Of a DNA stretch of 64,000 bases, positions 1-10,122 are shown in pieces. The stretch is taken from assembly GCF_026339875.1 (NCBI RefSeq), contig NZ_JAPEPZ010000001.1, positions 6,944,001 to 7,008,000 of the forward strand. Reading direction: 5' to 3'. Under the pieces are notes generated by a model. That model had not been told where the DNA came from and searched no databases. It saw only the letters and a list, made by a program, of their open reading frames with translations. A program made the translations under genes and the position numbers. Source of the stretch: Streptomyces sp. NBC_01571 (GTDB lineage Bacteria > Actinomycetota > Actinomycetes > Streptomycetales > Streptomycetaceae). Within the stretch, counting starts at the first letter, position 1. The number at the start of each line of letters is the position of its first letter.

Positions 1-234
1 CCCGCCGGCGGCGGTCGGCCCGGGAGCCTTCTTGGCGGACTTCGTGCCTTTGCTCCCGGCGGGCTTCTTGCCGGCGGACCTCTCGGGGGCCTTGGCCGCA
101 GGTTTTCCCTCGGCCGCCTTCCCGGCCTCCGTCTGCTGGGCCGCAGTCTTCTGGACCGCCGCCTTCTTGCCGGTGGCCGGCTTCTTGGCACCGTTCTTCT
201 TCGGACTGTCGTCGGACGGGGGGCGGGGCGTCAC
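1..234 (-). CDS. glgB: Glycogen branching enzyme GlgB, N-terminal fragment (cut by window edge)
   Basis: Only the first 78 codons are present; the gene continues past the left edge. They encode a Lys/Ala/Pro-rich low-complexity tail with repeated AKKP, GKKA and AGKKP words and no recognisable domain. Such basic N-terminal extensions are known on Streptomyces GlgB. The GTG start at 234 follows a GAGGAGG ribosome site about 5 nt upstream and lies 35 bp after the maltokinase stop, so it is the last gene of the glgE-treS-mak-glgB operon. GlgB would add alpha-1,6 branches to the linear glucan made by GlgE. The identity rests on position plus the extension, since the catalytic domain lies outside the window; a histone-like Lys-rich protein is the alternative. 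Confidence 0.72.
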   Translation of the reverse strand, partial: MTPRPPSDDSPKKNGAKKPATGKKAAVQKTAAQQTEAGKAAEGKPAAKAPERSAGKKPAGSKGTKSAKKAPGPTAAGG

Positions 235-269
235 GGGCAGGGCCTCCTCGGCGGGGTGAGCGGGAAACG

Positions 270-1718
270 TCAGGGGGATGCGGCGAGCCGGCCCACCGCC
301 GCCAGGGGCACCGGCAGCCAGTCGGGCCGGTGCCGGGCCTCGTAGAGGACTTCGTAGACCGCTTTGTCCGTCTCGTAGGCGCGCAGCAGGACGGGATCGG
401 TGCGCGGGTCGTACCCGGCGACCTCCGCGTAACCGGCGCAGTAGGCGGCCCGGCAGGTGTCGGCCCACTCGGACACGGTCGGGGCGGGGGCCGGGGCGGC
501 GCCGGGAGTCCGGGGATTCGAGCGGGCCGCGTAGTCGAAGGAGCGGAGCATCCCGGCCACGTCCCGCAGCGGCGGCTGCGGCATACGGCGCTCGGCCAGC
601 GGCTTCGACGGCTCGCCCTCGAAGTCTATGAGCGACCACTCTCCGGTGGGCGAACGCAGGCACTGGCCGAGGTGCAGATCCCCGTGGACGCGCTGTGCGG
701 TCCAGGTCCGTCCCTCGGCGGCCAGGTCCGCCAGCGCCTCGAAGGCGGTCCGCAGACCGGGAGCGTACGGGCGCAGCGCGGGCACCGCCTGGGCCGCCGC
801 GGCCAGTCGTTCGGTCATGCCCTCGACCAGCAGCTCCATCTGTACGTGCCCGAGTGTGCTCGTGGGCAGCGCGCGGGCGAGCGCCGTGTGCACCTCTGCG
901 GTGGCCCGGCCCAGCGCCCGCGCCTCGCCGCCGAAGTCCTCGCCCTTGGCCAGCCCGTGCAGCGCCAGCTCCCAGCCGTCCGTCGCGCCCCGGACGAAGG
1001 GCTGCAGCACACCGAGGACGTATGTCTCGCCGCCCGCCGGATTCTGGACGTCACTGATGTCCGCCGTCATCCACGCCGCGGGTGCCGGAACCCGCGGGCA
1101 GCCCTCCCGCGCGAGCACGCGCGGCAGCTCCAGGTCCGGGTTGACGCCCGGCACGACGCGGCGCAACAGCTTGAGAATGAACGTATCTCCATAGACGAGC
1201 GAGGAGTTGGACTGCTCGGACGTCACCAGCCGGGGCGCCAGACCGCTCCGGATCCGCCGGCGGTGGTCGCGCTCGAAACGCAGCTCGCCGACCCGGGCTT
1301 GGGTGCGCAGCGCTTCGAGGAGCACGTCGGCGGGGCGAGGGTCGTGCAGTGCCTCGTAGACGGTGTGCCCGGCCAGTGGCCCCTCCTCCACATGCCCGAT
1401 CAGTGCGGGCGCGAGCCGAGGCGGCAGGGCCTCGCGTATGCCGATCAGCAACTGGTAGCAGTCGCCCTGCTGGGCGGTGGCCCCCTGAGCCGGGGTGGCC
1501 GGCTGGTGGGCCCGTATCAGGAGGTGGAGCAGACCCAGCTGACCGGACGTCGGCAGTAACTCGTTGGCCGTCACCAGGGAGAAACCGGTGACCGGACGTC
1601 CCTTGCCCGCGAACCAGCGCTGGCGTGGCAGCCACTCCCGCAGCAGCGGGTCGAGCGAAGCGAGCAGCTCGGGGCGTGCGACGGGTTCCGTGGCAGGGTG
1701 CGTGGCGGCTTCCGACAT
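270..1718 (-). CDS. mak: Maltokinase (Mak/Pep2)
   Basis: This 482-residue protein should phosphorylate maltose with ATP to maltose 1-phosphate, the donor used by GlgE. It has the aminoglycoside-phosphotransferase-like fold: an N-terminal cap with WLPRQRWFAGKGR near residues 29-41, the catalytic loop VHGDLHLGQ with its Asp, and the metal-binding LIDFEGEP in the C-terminal third, followed by PLRDVAGMLRSFDYA. Those motifs and the length fit the Mak family. The ATG at 1718 has an AAAGGA ribosome site about 9 nt upstream. It sits 131 bp after treS; in several actinobacteria treS and mak are fused, whereas here they are separate genes with a hairpin between them. Cytoplasmic. Confidence 0.93.
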   Translation of the reverse strand: MSEAATHPATEPVARPELLASLDPLLREWLPRQRWFAGKGRPVTGFSLVTANELLPTSGQLGLLHLLIRAHQPATPAQGATAQQGDCYQLLIGIREALPPRLAPALIGHVEEGPLAGHTVYEALHDPRPADVLLEALRTQARVGELRFERDHRRRIRSGLAPRLVTSEQSNSSLVYGDTFILKLLRRVVPGVNPDLELPRVLAREGCPRVPAPAAWMTADISDVQNPAGGETYVLGVLQPFVRGATDGWELALHGLAKGEDFGGEARALGRATAEVHTALARALPTSTLGHVQMELLVEGMTERLAAAAQAVPALRPYAPGLRTAFEALADLAAEGRTWTAQRVHGDLHLGQCLRSPTGEWSLIDFEGEPSKPLAERRMPQPPLRDVAGMLRSFDYAARSNPRTPGAAPAPAPTVSEWADTCRAAYCAGYAEVAGYDPRTDPVLLRAYETDKAVYEVLYEARHRPDWLPVPLAAVGRLAASP

Positions 1719-1814
1719 GGCGTCGCGTCCTTTCCCCAGGGACCGGGGGACCGGAGACCCAAGGACCCAGGGACCCGGAGTCCGGGCGAGTCGGGGGTGT
1801 TACTGATGGGTGCC

Positions 1815-1847
1815 CCGGGCGGGACGGGGGAAACCGCCCCGCCCCGG
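1815..1847 (-). terminator. GC-rich hairpin between treS and mak (attenuator candidate)
   Basis: An imperfect inverted repeat (CCGGGCGGGACGG on the plus strand against CCGCCCCGCCCCGG, with AAA in the loop region) starts 3 nt beyond the treS stop. It could partly terminate or protect the upstream message before mak and glgB. The stem has one mismatch and one bulge. The rest of the 131-bp gap is a G/C-rich stretch of loosely repeated GGACC words. Confidence 0.4.
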
Positions 1848-1849
1848 TT

Positions 1850-3568
1850 CTACACGGCGTCCTTGCGAAGCCGGAACCAGTAGAAGCCGTGGCCTGCGAG
1901 GGTGAGCAGGTAGGGGAGTTCACCGATGGCGGGGAAGCGGACTCCGCCGATGAGCTCGACGGGGTGGCGGTCGTTGAAGGCCCGCAGGTCGAGTTCGGTG
2001 GGCTGGGCGAAGCGGGAGAAGTTGTGCACGCACAGGACCAGATCGTCGCCCTCGTCCTCGGTCGAGGGGGCTTCCCGCAGGAAGGCGAGGACGGCGGGGT
2101 TGGAGGAGGGGAGTTCGGTGTAGCTGCCGAGGCCGAAGGCCTTGTTCTGTTTGCGGATCTCGATCATGCGGCGGGTCCAGTGCAGCAGTGACGAGGGTGA
2201 GGACATGGAGGCTTCGACGTTGGTGACCTGGTAGCCGTAGACGGGGTCCATGATCGTGGGGAGGAAGAGGCGGCCGGGGTCGCTGGAGGAGAAGCCGGCG
2301 TTGCGGTCGGGGGTCCATTGCATGGGGGTGCGGACGGCGTCGCGGTCGCCGAGCCAGATGTTGTCGCCCATGCCGATCTCGTCCCCGTAGTAGAGGATCG
2401 GGCTGCCGGGCAGGGACAGCAGCAGGGCGGTGAACAGCTCGATCTGGTTGCGGTCGTTGTCGAGCAGGGGGGCGAGCCTGCGGCGGATGCCGATGTTGGC
2501 GCGCATGCGCGGGTCCTTGGCGTATTCCGCGTACATGTAGTCGCGTTCCTCGTCGGTGACCATTTCGAGGGTGAGCTCGTCGTGGTTGCGCAGGAAGATG
2601 CCCCACTGGCAGTTGTTCGGGATCGCGGGGGTCTTCGCGAGGATTTCGGAGACGGGGTAGCGGGACTCGCGGCGGACGGCCATGAAGATGCGGGGCATGA
2701 CGGGGAAGTGGAAGGCCATGTGGCACTCGTCGCCGCCGGAGGGGAAGTCGCCGAAGTAGTCGACGACGTCCTCGGGCCACTGGTTCGCCTCGGCCAGCAG
2801 CACCGTGTCCGGGTAGTGCGTGTCGATCTCCTTGCGCACCCGCTTCAGGAACTCGTGGGTCGCCGGGAGGTTCTCGCAGTTGGTCCCCTCGACCTGGTAC
2901 AGGTACGGGACCGCGTCCAGCCGGAAGCCGTCGATCCCCAGGTCGAGCCAGAACCGCAGCGCGGAGACGATCTCCTCCTGGACGGCCGGGTTCTCGTAGT
3001 TGAGGTCGGGCTGGTGGGAGAAGAAGCGGTGCCAGTAGTACTGCTTGCGGACCGGGTCGAAGGTCCAGTTGGAGGCCTCGGTGTCGACGAAGATGATCCG
3101 GGCGTCCTGGTACTGCTTGTCGTCGTCGGCCCAGACGTAGTAGTCGCCGTAGGGGCCGTCGGGGTTCGAGCGGGACTCCTGGAACCACGGGTGCTGGTCG
3201 CTGGTGTGGTTCATGACGAAGTCGATGATGACCCGCATGCCGCGCTGGTGGGCGGCGTCGACGAACTCGACGAAGTCGGCGAGGTCGCCGAACTCGGGCA
3301 GCACGGCGGTGTAGTCGGAGACGTCGTAGCCGCCGTCCCGCAGGGGGGACTTGAAGAACGGGGGCAGCCAGAGGCAGTCGACGCCGAGCCATTGGAGGTA
3401 GTCGAGTTTCGCGGTGAGGCCCTTGAGGTCACCGACGCCGTCGCCGTTGCTGTCCTGGAAGGAGCGGACCAGGACCTCGTAGAAGACGGCGCGTTTGAAC
3501 CATTCGGGGTCGCGGTCCTTGGCCGGAGTGTCCTCGAAGGTGTCCGGTACGGGCTCGTTGATGATCAT
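1850..3568 (-). CDS. treS: Trehalose synthase / maltose alpha-glucosyltransferase TreS
   Basis: This GH13 enzyme of 572 residues interconverts trehalose and maltose, and so feeds maltose to maltokinase. Visible GH13 signatures are the N-terminal [18 protein letters not shown], nucleophile Asp218 in [10 protein letters not shown], acid/base Glu260 in [11 protein letters not shown], and FLRNHDEL carrying the transition-state Asp. The 42-residue spacing between nucleophile and acid/base fits TreS. The start ATG overlaps the glgE stop by 4 bp (ATGA), indicating translational coupling. There is no C-terminal maltokinase domain, in keeping with the separate mak gene downstream. Cytoplasmic. Confidence 0.95.
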   Translation of the reverse strand: MIINEPVPDTFEDTPAKDRDPEWFKRAVFYEVLVRSFQDSNGDGVGDLKGLTAKLDYLQWLGVDCLWLPPFFKSPLRDGGYDVSDYTAVLPEFGDLADFVEFVDAAHQRGMRVIIDFVMNHTSDQHPWFQESRSNPDGPYGDYYVWADDDKQYQDARIIFVDTEASNWTFDPVRKQYYWHRFFSHQPDLNYENPAVQEEIVSALRFWLDLGIDGFRLDAVPYLYQVEGTNCENLPATHEFLKRVRKEIDTHYPDTVLLAEANQWPEDVVDYFGDFPSGGDECHMAFHFPVMPRIFMAVRRESRYPVSEILAKTPAIPNNCQWGIFLRNHDELTLEMVTDEERDYMYAEYAKDPRMRANIGIRRRLAPLLDNDRNQIELFTALLLSLPGSPILYYGDEIGMGDNIWLGDRDAVRTPMQWTPDRNAGFSSSDPGRLFLPTIMDPVYGYQVTNVEASMSSPSSLLHWTRRMIEIRKQNKAFGLGSYTELPSSNPAVLAFLREAPSTEDEGDDLVLCVHNFSRFAQPTELDLRAFNDRHPVELIGGVRFPAIGELPYLLTLAGHGFYWFRLRKDAV

Positions 3569-5679
3569 ATGGTGGGTGACCCTCCGATCTGCGGTGAGGA
3601 CGGTCGCAGGACGGTGAGAATGTGCGCGGGCCTGTGCCCTGGCTCGAGACGCACATAGTTGGCCCTGCCCCAGTGGTAGGTCTCGCCGGTGAGCTCGTCG
3701 CGCACCGGCACGGACTCGTGCCAGTCCAGGCCGAGTTGCGGCATGTCCAACGAGACCGTGGCCTCCTGGGTGTGGTGGGGGTCGAGGTTGACCACGACCA
3801 CAACCGTGTTCGATCCGCGGGCGTCCGTGACGGACTTCGAGTAGGCGATCACCGCCTCCTTGTCCGTGTGGTGGAAGTGCAGGTCGCGCAACTGCCGCAA
3901 TGCCGGGCTACGCCGCCTGATCGCGTTGAGCGCGCCCAGCAACGGCGCGATGCTACGTCCGTCACGCTCCGCGGACTCCCAGTCACGCGGACGCAGTTGG
4001 TACTTCTCGGAGTTCAGGTATTCTTCGCTCCCCTTCCGCAGCGGTGTGCCCTCGCACAGCTCGAAACCGCTGTAGACGCCCCAGGTCGGTGACAGCGTCG
4101 CGGCGAGCACCGCCCGCAGCTCGAAGGCCGGGCGCCCGCCGAGCTGGAGGAACTCGTGCAGGATGTCCGGGGTGTTGACGAAGAAGTTGGGCCGCATGGA
4201 CGCGGCGGCCTCGCCCGACAGCTCGGTGAGGTAGTCGGTCAGCTCCTCCTTGGTGTTGCGCCAGGTGAAGTACGTGTACGACTGCTGGAAGCCGATCGCC
4301 CCGAGCGTGCGCATCATCGCGGGCCGGGTGAACGCCTCGGCCAGGAAGATCACGTCCGGGTCGGTGCGGTTGATCTCGGCGATGACCTGCTCCCAGAAGA
4401 CCACCGGCTTGGTGTGCGGGTTGTCCACGCGGAAGATCCGGACCCCGTGGTCCATCCAGTGCCGCAGCACCCGCAGCGTCTCCCGGACCAGCCCCGGCAT
4501 GTCCTCGTCGAAGGCGATCGGGTAGATGTCCTGGTACTTCTTCGGCGGGTTCTCCGCGTACGCGATCGTGCCGTCGGCGCGGTGGTGGAACCACTCCGGG
4601 TGCTTCTCCACCCACGGGTGGTCGGGGGAGCACTGGAGCGCGAAGTCGAGGGCGATCTCCAGGCCCTCGCGCTCCGCCCGGCGTACGAACGCGTCGAAGT
4701 CGTCGATGGTGCCGAGATCCGGGTGGACCGCGTCGTGCCCGCCCTCCGGTGAGCCGATCGCCCACGGCACGCCCACGTCGTACGGACCCGCGGAGAGGGT
4801 GTTGTCGGGGCCCTTGCGGTGCGTGGTGCCGATGGGATGGATCGGCGGCAGGTAGACGACGTCGAAGCCCATCCGCGCGATGGCGGGCAGGCGTTCGGCG
4901 GCGGTACGGAACGTGCCGTGCACCGGCGGGTCCAGCCGGCCGCTCTCCGACCGCGGGAAGAACTCGTACCAGGAGCCGAACAGGGCCCGCTCGCGCTCCA
5001 CGAGCAGGGGCAACGGCTCCGAGGACGTGACGAGTTCGCGCAGCGGGTGACGGGCGAGGAGCCGGTCCACCTCCGGGGTGCGGGCGGCGGCGAGACGGGC
5101 CGCGGCCGGCCGGTCCGCGTCGCGCAGCGCGTCCGCGGCGGCGAGCACGGCGTCCCTTCCCCGGCTCACGGGCACACCGGCGGCCGCCTGTTCGTACAGC
5201 CGTGCGCCCTCCTCCAGGACCAGTTCCGTGTCGATGCCGGCCGGGACCTTGATCCCCGCGTGGTGGCGCCAGGTGGAGACCGGATCGCTCCACGCCTCCA
5301 CGGTGTACGTCCAGCGGCCCGTCCTGCCCGCCGAGACCGTGGCGCCCCAGCGGTCGGTGCCGGGGGCGAGTTCACGCATCGGGGCCCAGGGGCCGGGGCG
5401 GCCCTGCGGATCCTTCAGGACGACGTTCGCGGCGACCGCGTCGTGGCCCTCGCGGAACACGGTCGCGGAGATCTCGAAGGCCTCGCCGACCACCGCCTTG
5501 GCCGGGCGGCGGCCCTGGAGGACGAGGGGACGTACGTCGAGGACGGGGATGCGTCCGACGCCGCCGCGGGGGTCCGCGGAGGGTTTCTCCGGTGTGCCGG
5601 GAGCGGCGTCGGCCGCGCGTGGGGGGGATGTGTCGGAGGTGGTCGTCGGGGGTGGCGACGTGTGGTGCGTGGCGGGCAT
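3565..5679 (-). CDS. glgE: Alpha-1,4-glucan:maltose-1-phosphate maltosyltransferase GlgE
   Basis: GlgE transfers maltose from maltose 1-phosphate onto the non-reducing end of alpha-1,4-glucan. The 704-residue product has a Pro/Thr-rich N-terminal tail (residues 1-40), an N-terminal beta domain, then the GH13 barrel with nucleophile Asp419 in [10 protein letters not shown] and acid/base Glu448 in FLAEAFTRP. Their 29-residue spacing equals that of characterised GlgE (D394/E423 in S. coelicolor, from memory). [15 protein letters not shown] is also typical. The reading frame is open much further upstream, but the ATG at 5679 has an AGGAG site 5 nt before it and yields family length. First gene of the operon; treS overlaps its stop by 4 bp. 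Confidence 0.95.
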   Translation of the reverse strand: MPATHHTSPPPTTTSDTSPPRAADAAPGTPEKPSADPRGGVGRIPVLDVRPLVLQGRRPAKAVVGEAFEISATVFREGHDAVAANVVLKDPQGRPGPWAPMRELAPGTDRWGATVSAGRTGRWTYTVEAWSDPVSTWRHHAGIKVPAGIDTELVLEEGARLYEQAAAGVPVSRGRDAVLAAADALRDADRPAAARLAAARTPEVDRLLARHPLRELVTSSEPLPLLVERERALFGSWYEFFPRSESGRLDPPVHGTFRTAAERLPAIARMGFDVVYLPPIHPIGTTHRKGPDNTLSAGPYDVGVPWAIGSPEGGHDAVHPDLGTIDDFDAFVRRAEREGLEIALDFALQCSPDHPWVEKHPEWFHHRADGTIAYAENPPKKYQDIYPIAFDEDMPGLVRETLRVLRHWMDHGVRIFRVDNPHTKPVVFWEQVIAEINRTDPDVIFLAEAFTRPAMMRTLGAIGFQQSYTYFTWRNTKEELTDYLTELSGEAAASMRPNFFVNTPDILHEFLQLGGRPAFELRAVLAATLSPTWGVYSGFELCEGTPLRKGSEEYLNSEKYQLRPRDWESAERDGRSIAPLLGALNAIRRRSPALRQLRDLHFHHTDKEAVIAYSKSVTDARGSNTVVVVVNLDPHHTQEATVSLDMPQLGLDWHESVPVRDELTGETYHWGRANYVRLEPGHRPAHILTVLRPSSPQIGGSPTI

Positions 5680-5761
5680 GACCGCTCCTGTCCGCGTCAA
5701 CGTGGGTGGGCGGATGAGGGTGTGGGGAGGTGGGGCCTGCGGGCTGTACCGCAGGAGCCTT

Positions 5762-5780
5762 CCCACCCTATTCGGGTGGG
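5762..5780 (-). promoter_or_regulatory. Small perfect hairpin in the glgE leader
   Basis: CCCACCC and GGGTGGG flank a TATTC loop (7-bp perfect stem) about 83 nt upstream of the glgE ATG, in the 199-bp gap before the protease gene. It could be an operator half-site or a leader hairpin of the glucan operon. No match to a known regulator was recognised. Confidence 0.25.
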
Positions 5781-5826
5781 CAATCCGGCGCTTTGTTAAC
5801 TCCTTACGCGTATGTCTGCGTACAGG

Positions 5827-5857
5827 ACCGGCCTCGTCCCGCGCGGACGGGGCCGGT
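5827..5857 (-). terminator. Terminator hairpin after the subtilisin-like protease
   Basis: A 13-bp stem with one mismatch (ACCGGCCTCGTCC against GGACGGGGCCGGT, loop CGCGC) lies 22 nt past the protease stop codon. It has no U-tract, as is usual in Streptomyces. Confidence 0.6.
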
Positions 5858-5878
5858 TCCCGTCCCCCCGGCGGGTCT

Positions 5879-7081
5879 TCAGGGACCGCCGGCCCGCAGC
5901 AGCCTGTTCGGCGAACCCGCCCCCGCGCCGGCGACCCTCCCGGACGCCGCGCGCCGTACGAGTGCCCTGCCCACCTGGTCCGGTGTCGCCCGGCGGTGGT
6001 CGGCCAGATAGAGCGCCGCCGCGCCCGCGACGTGCGGACTCGCCATCGACGTACCGGAGAGGGTCGCCTTCCCGATGTCGCTCCGGTACGACGCGGAGGT
6101 GATCGCCACGCCGGGTGCGAAGAGGTCCAGCGAGGCGCCGTAGTCGGAGAACCGCGCCCGGGTGTCGGTCCGGTCGACGGCGCCGACGGTGAGGGCCTGC
6201 GCGACGCGGGCGGGGGAGTACAGATTGGCCGGTTGTCCGCCATTGCCCGCGGCGACCGCGTAGGTCACGCCGGAGGCGATGGAATTGCGTACGACGGCGT
6301 CCAGTTGGGCGTTGGCCTTCCCGCCCAGGCTCAGATTGGCGACCGCGGGCCTGTGCGCGTGCCGGGTCACCCAGTCGATCCCCGCGATGACCTGCGCGGT
6401 GGTGCCGGAGCCGTCGTCGCCGAGCACCCGGACGGCGACGACCCGGGCCTTCTTGGCGACGCCGTACGCCGTCCCGGCCACGGTGGCCGCGACATGGGTG
6501 CCGTGTCCGTTGCCGTCGCCCGCCGACCGGTCGTTCCCGACGAAGTCCCAGCCGTAGCGGGCCCGGCCGCCGAAGTCCCGGTGCGTGATCCGGATGCCGG
6601 TGTCGATGACGTACACCGTCACGCCCGCGCCGGCCGACGCCGGCGCGGCGTAACTCCGGTCGAGCGGCAGACCGGGCTGGTCGATCCGGTCCAGGCCCCA
6701 GGACGGCGGGTTCTTCTCGGTCCGGTCGAGCCGTACCCGGGTGTCCTGGACGACCGAGGCCACCCGCCGGTCGGCCGCGAGCCGGCGGGCCTGCCGTTCA
6801 CCGGCCCGTACGGCATAGCCGTTGAGCGCGGTGCCATACGTATGGCTGATTTCCGCCCCGTACTTCGCGGCGACGCCCTTTCCCTCGGGCGACGGAGCCC
6901 GGGTGCTCTCCTTGAGCGTCACGATGTAGCTTCCGCCGACGGAACCGGAGGCGCCGACGCCGTCCGGCCGGCCCTCCGACGCGGCGTGCGCGGGCAGCGT
7001 GACGGCCGAGAGCACCGCGGCCGTCACGGACGCGACCAGGCCCCCTGCCCCGTGCGGACGCCGCTGTCTCGTCCGTGCCAT
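5879..7081 (-). CDS. Secreted subtilisin-like serine protease (peptidase S8)
   Basis: A 400-residue preproprotease. Residues 1-33 are a Sec signal peptide (RTRQRRPH, hydrophobic core, cleavage after PAHA). Residues 50-118 form an inhibitor I9-type propeptide (YIVTLKES, TYGTALNGYAV). The catalytic domain holds Asp160 in YVIDTGIRITH, His193 in GNGHGTHVAAT, oxyanion Asn280 in AAGNGG and Ser345 in LSGTSMASPHVAG, so the triad is intact. It ends soon after the catalytic domain, without a P-domain or sorting signal, so it is probably a free extracellular endopeptidase. The frame extends upstream to 7330, but the ATG at 7081 is preceded by GAGGAGGGG and starts the signal peptide. Divergent from glgP; no functional link to glucan genes is evident. 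Confidence 0.92.
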   Translation of the reverse strand: MARTRQRRPHGAGGLVASVTAAVLSAVTLPAHAASEGRPDGVGASGSVGGSYIVTLKESTRAPSPEGKGVAAKYGAEISHTYGTALNGYAVRAGERQARRLAADRRVASVVQDTRVRLDRTEKNPPSWGLDRIDQPGLPLDRSYAAPASAGAGVTVYVIDTGIRITHRDFGGRARYGWDFVGNDRSAGDGNGHGTHVAATVAGTAYGVAKKARVVAVRVLGDDGSGTTAQVIAGIDWVTRHAHRPAVANLSLGGKANAQLDAVVRNSIASGVTYAVAAGNGGQPANLYSPARVAQALTVGAVDRTDTRARFSDYGASLDLFAPGVAITSASYRSDIGKATLSGTSMASPHVAGAAALYLADHRRATPDQVGRALVRRAASGRVAGAGAGSPNRLLRAGGP

Positions 7082-7466
7082 GACGTGAGTTCCCCTCCTC
7101 GACTCGGGGTGCGCGGAACCGGACCGACCGGTGTGGGCCGCGGCCCGCCGCACGCCACCTGGCAGCCTCTCGTGCGGTGTGAAGTGCCACAAGGCCGCCC
7201 ATGAGTGCGGAATCGGCCATATCAGTCGTGGGACACAGGTGAAGATCGCGGAGAGTTCACGCCGAACCCACCGTGACGCCCGGGGCCTTGTCAAGGGGAC
7301 GTCCGGGACCGGACGCCCCCGGCCCGCCACGCCGGAGTTCCCCCGTGCGCCGTAGTTGCGGAGGCACTCTCGCCGCTAACGTCGTGGATGACGAAGGGCG
7401 CACAAGGACGTGCGTCCCTCAGCCGCGTACGTCCTGCCGCTTACGTCCTTCGTGAAGGTGGAACTC
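7082..7466. promoter_or_regulatory. Divergent intergenic region, protease / glgP
   Basis: This 385-bp stretch carries the promoters of both divergent genes. I see no clear -35/-10 pair. Near glgP the words GACGAAGGGCG and ACGTCCTTCGTG form a loose inverted repeat (about 7389-7455), a possible regulator site or leader structure. No small gene was recognised. Confidence 0.4.
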
Positions 7467-10085
7467 GTGAAGGCAATCCGCAGATTCACCGTCCGGCCCG
7501 TACTGCCCGAAGCCCTCCACCCGCTCAGCGACCTGGCGCGCAACCTGCGCTGGTCCTGGCATGCCGAGACCCGCGACCTCTTCCAGTCCGTCGACCCCGA
7601 GCACTGGTCCGCGTCGGACGGCGACCCCGTACGGCTGCTGGGCGGCGTGCCGCCCCGGCGGCTGGCGGAACTCGCCGAGGACCGCCGCTTCCTGCGCCGG
7701 CTCGCGGCGGTCGCCGACGACCTGCGCGACTACATGACCGGCGAACGCTGGTACCAGACCCAGTCGTCCGAACTCCCCGCCGCGATCGCCTACTTCTCGC
7801 CCGAGTTCGGCATCACGGCCGCGCTCCCGCAGTACTCCGGCGGCCTCGGCATCCTCGCCGGCGACCATCTGAAGGCCGCCAGCGACCTCGGCGTCCCCCT
7901 GATCGGGGTCGGCCTCCTGTACCGGCACGGCTACTTCCGGCAGACACTGTCGAGGGACGGCTGGCAGCAGGAGCACTATCCGCTCCTGGACCCGAACGAA
8001 CTCCCGCTGGTACCGCTGCGGGAGATCGACGGCACCCCCGCCCAGGTGGCGCTGGCCCTCCCCGGCGGACGAGCACTGCGGGCACGGATCTGGCTGGCCC
8101 AGGTCGGCCGGGTGCCCCTGCTGATGCTGGACTCCGACGTGGAGGAGAACGACCTCGGCGAGCGCGGCGTCACCGACCGGCTGTACGGCGGCGGCAGCGA
8201 ACACCGGCTGCTCCAGGAGATGCTGCTCGGCATAGGCGGGGTGCGCGCGGTACGGACGTACTGTCGCCTCACCGGGCACGCGCAGCCCGAGGTGTTCCAC
8301 ACCAACGAAGGGCACGCGGGTTTTCTCGGACTGGAACGGATCGCCGAACTCGCCGAGACCGGACTCGACTTCGACGCCTCGCTGGAGGCGGTGCGAGCCG
8401 GAACGGTCTTCACCACGCACACCCCCGTCCCGGCCGGGATCGACCGCTTCGACCGCGAACTGGTGGCCCACCACTTCGGTCCCGACGCCGAACTCCCGGG
8501 CATCGACGTCGAACGCATCCTCGGCCTCGGCATGGAGACCTATCCGGGGGGCGAGCCGAACCTCTTCAACATGGCGGTGATGGGTCTCAGGCTGGGACAG
8601 CGCGCGAACGGCGTCTCCCTGCTGCACGGACACGTCAGCCGGGAGATGTTCTCCGGTCTGTGGCCGGGATTCGACCCGGACGAGGTCCCGATCACCTCGG
8701 TGACCAACGGCGTGCACGCCCCGACCTGGGTCGCGCCGGAGGTCTTCAGGCTCGGCGCCCGCCAGATCGGCGCGCAGCGCACCGAGGACGCGCTCACGGT
8801 CGGCGGCTCGGACCGCTGGGACGCGGTGGCGGACATCGCCGACCAGGAGATCTGGGATCTGCGCCGGGTCCTGCGGGAGCAACTGGTGGTGGAGGTGCGC
8901 GAGCGGCTGTACGCCTCCTGGCGCCAGCGCGGTGCCGGGACGGCCGAACTGGGCTGGATCGACGGGGTGCTGGACCCCGACGTCCTGACCATCGGCTTCG
9001 CGCGCCGTGTCCCCTCGTACAAACGGCTGACACTGATGCTGCGGGACCGGGACCGGCTGATGGACCTGCTGCTGCACGGCGAGCGGCCGGTCCAGATCGT
9101 GGTGGCGGGCAAGGCGCACCCCGCGGACGACGGCGGCAAGCGCCTGGTGCAGGAACTGGTCCGCTTCGCGGACGACCCGCGGGTACGCCACCGGATCGTG
9201 TTCCTGCCCGACTACGGCATGGCGATGGCGCAGAAGCTCTACCCCGGCTGCGACATCTGGCTCAACAACCCGCTGCGCCCGCTGGAGGCGTGCGGGACGA
9301 GCGGGATGAAGGCGGCGCTCAACGGCTGCCTCAACCTCTCGGTGCTGGACGGCTGGTGGGACGAGTGGTTCCGGCCGGACTTCGGCTGGGCGATCCCGAC
9401 CGCGGACGGCACGGCGACCGACGACGACCGGCGCGACGACCTGGAGGCGGCGGCGCTGTACGACCTGCTGGAGCGTCGCGTCGCCCCCCGCTTCTACGAG
9501 CGGGGCCAGGGCGGTCTGCCGGACCGCTGGATCGAGATGGTCCGCCAGACGCTGACCCATCTCGGCCCGAAGGTCCTGGCCGGACGGATGGTGCGCGAGT
9601 ACGTGGAGCGCCTGTACACCCCCGCGGCCCGCTCGCACCGCGCGCTCACCCCGGACACGGCCCGCGAGCTGGCCTCCTGGAAGTCCCGTGTCCGGGCCGC
9701 CTGGCCGCGGGTCACGGTCGACCACGTGGAGGCCACCGCCGCCACGACCACGGCGGAACTCGGAACCACCCTCGCCCTGCGCGTGCGGGTCGCGCTGGCG
9801 GACCTCGCCCCCGACGACGTCGAGGTGCAGGCGGTCTCCGGGCGCGTCGACTCGCAGGACGGCATCACGGACGCGACCTGTGTCCCGCTGAAGCCGGCGG
9901 GCGGCCCCGACCCGGAGGGACGGTGGGTGTACGAGGGTCCGCTCTCGCTCGACCGCACGGGACCCTTCGGCTACACGGTCCGCATCCTTCCCACGCACCG
10001 GCTGCTCGCGTCGAGCGCCGAGGTGGGGGTCGTGGCGGTGCCCGCGGAGGGAGTGGGGGAGGCGGCCGGGGTCCTGATGCGCTGA
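7467..10085 (+). CDS. glgP: Alpha-glucan (glycogen/maltodextrin) phosphorylase
   Basis: This GT35 enzyme of 872 residues releases glucose 1-phosphate from alpha-1,4-glucan using phosphate and pyridoxal phosphate. The N-terminus (VRPVLPEALHPLSDLARNLRWSW) is the DUF3417 extension of the actinobacterial phosphorylase subfamily. The PLP lysine is Lys615 in GTSGMKAALNG, and FHTNEGH and AGKAHPADDGGK match the glucan and phosphate sites. The GTG at 7467 follows GAAGGTGG and matches family starts (KAIRRFTVRP); the upstream frame from 7410 is discarded. It is divergent from the glucan-building operon, so synthesis and breakdown genes are adjacent but separately transcribed. Cytoplasmic. Confidence 0.94.
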   Translation: MKAIRRFTVRPVLPEALHPLSDLARNLRWSWHAETRDLFQSVDPEHWSASDGDPVRLLGGVPPRRLAELAEDRRFLRRLAAVADDLRDYMTGERWYQTQSSELPAAIAYFSPEFGITAALPQYSGGLGILAGDHLKAASDLGVPLIGVGLLYRHGYFRQTLSRDGWQQEHYPLLDPNELPLVPLREIDGTPAQVALALPGGRALRARIWLAQVGRVPLLMLDSDVEENDLGERGVTDRLYGGGSEHRLLQEMLLGIGGVRAVRTYCRLTGHAQPEVFHTNEGHAGFLGLERIAELAETGLDFDASLEAVRAGTVFTTHTPVPAGIDRFDRELVAHHFGPDAELPGIDVERILGLGMETYPGGEPNLFNMAVMGLRLGQRANGVSLLHGHVSREMFSGLWPGFDPDEVPITSVTNGVHAPTWVAPEVFRLGARQIGAQRTEDALTVGGSDRWDAVADIADQEIWDLRRVLREQLVVEVRERLYASWRQRGAGTAELGWIDGVLDPDVLTIGFARRVPSYKRLTLMLRDRDRLMDLLLHGERPVQIVVAGKAHPADDGGKRLVQELVRFADDPRVRHRIVFLPDYGMAMAQKLYPGCDIWLNNPLRPLEACGTSGMKAALNGCLNLSVLDGWWDEWFRPDFGWAIPTADGTATDDDRRDDLEAAALYDLLERRVAPRFYERGQGGLPDRWIEMVRQTLTHLGPKVLAGRMVREYVERLYTPAARSHRALTPDTARELASWKSRVRAAWPRVTVDHVEATAATTTAELGTTLALRVRVALADLAPDDVEVQAVSGRVDSQDGITDATCVPLKPAGGPDPEGRWVYEGPLSLDRTGPFGYTVRILPTHRLLASSAEVGVVAVPAEGVGEAAGVLMR

Positions 10086-10122
10086 GTCCGGGCGTACCGG
10101 GGCCCGGTGGCCCGCGCCGCCG

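Noticed and set aside
3565..6243. Long 892-codon version of glgE starting at 6243
   Set aside because: The extra N-terminus is Arg/Pro-rich shadow sequence running over the protease gene; ATG 5679 has a good ribosome site and gives family length.
7245..7280. PHO-box-like words (GTTCACGCCGAACCC) upstream of the protease
   Set aside because: Only one loose direct repeat is visible, without the expected tandem 11-bp units, so PhoP control is not supported.
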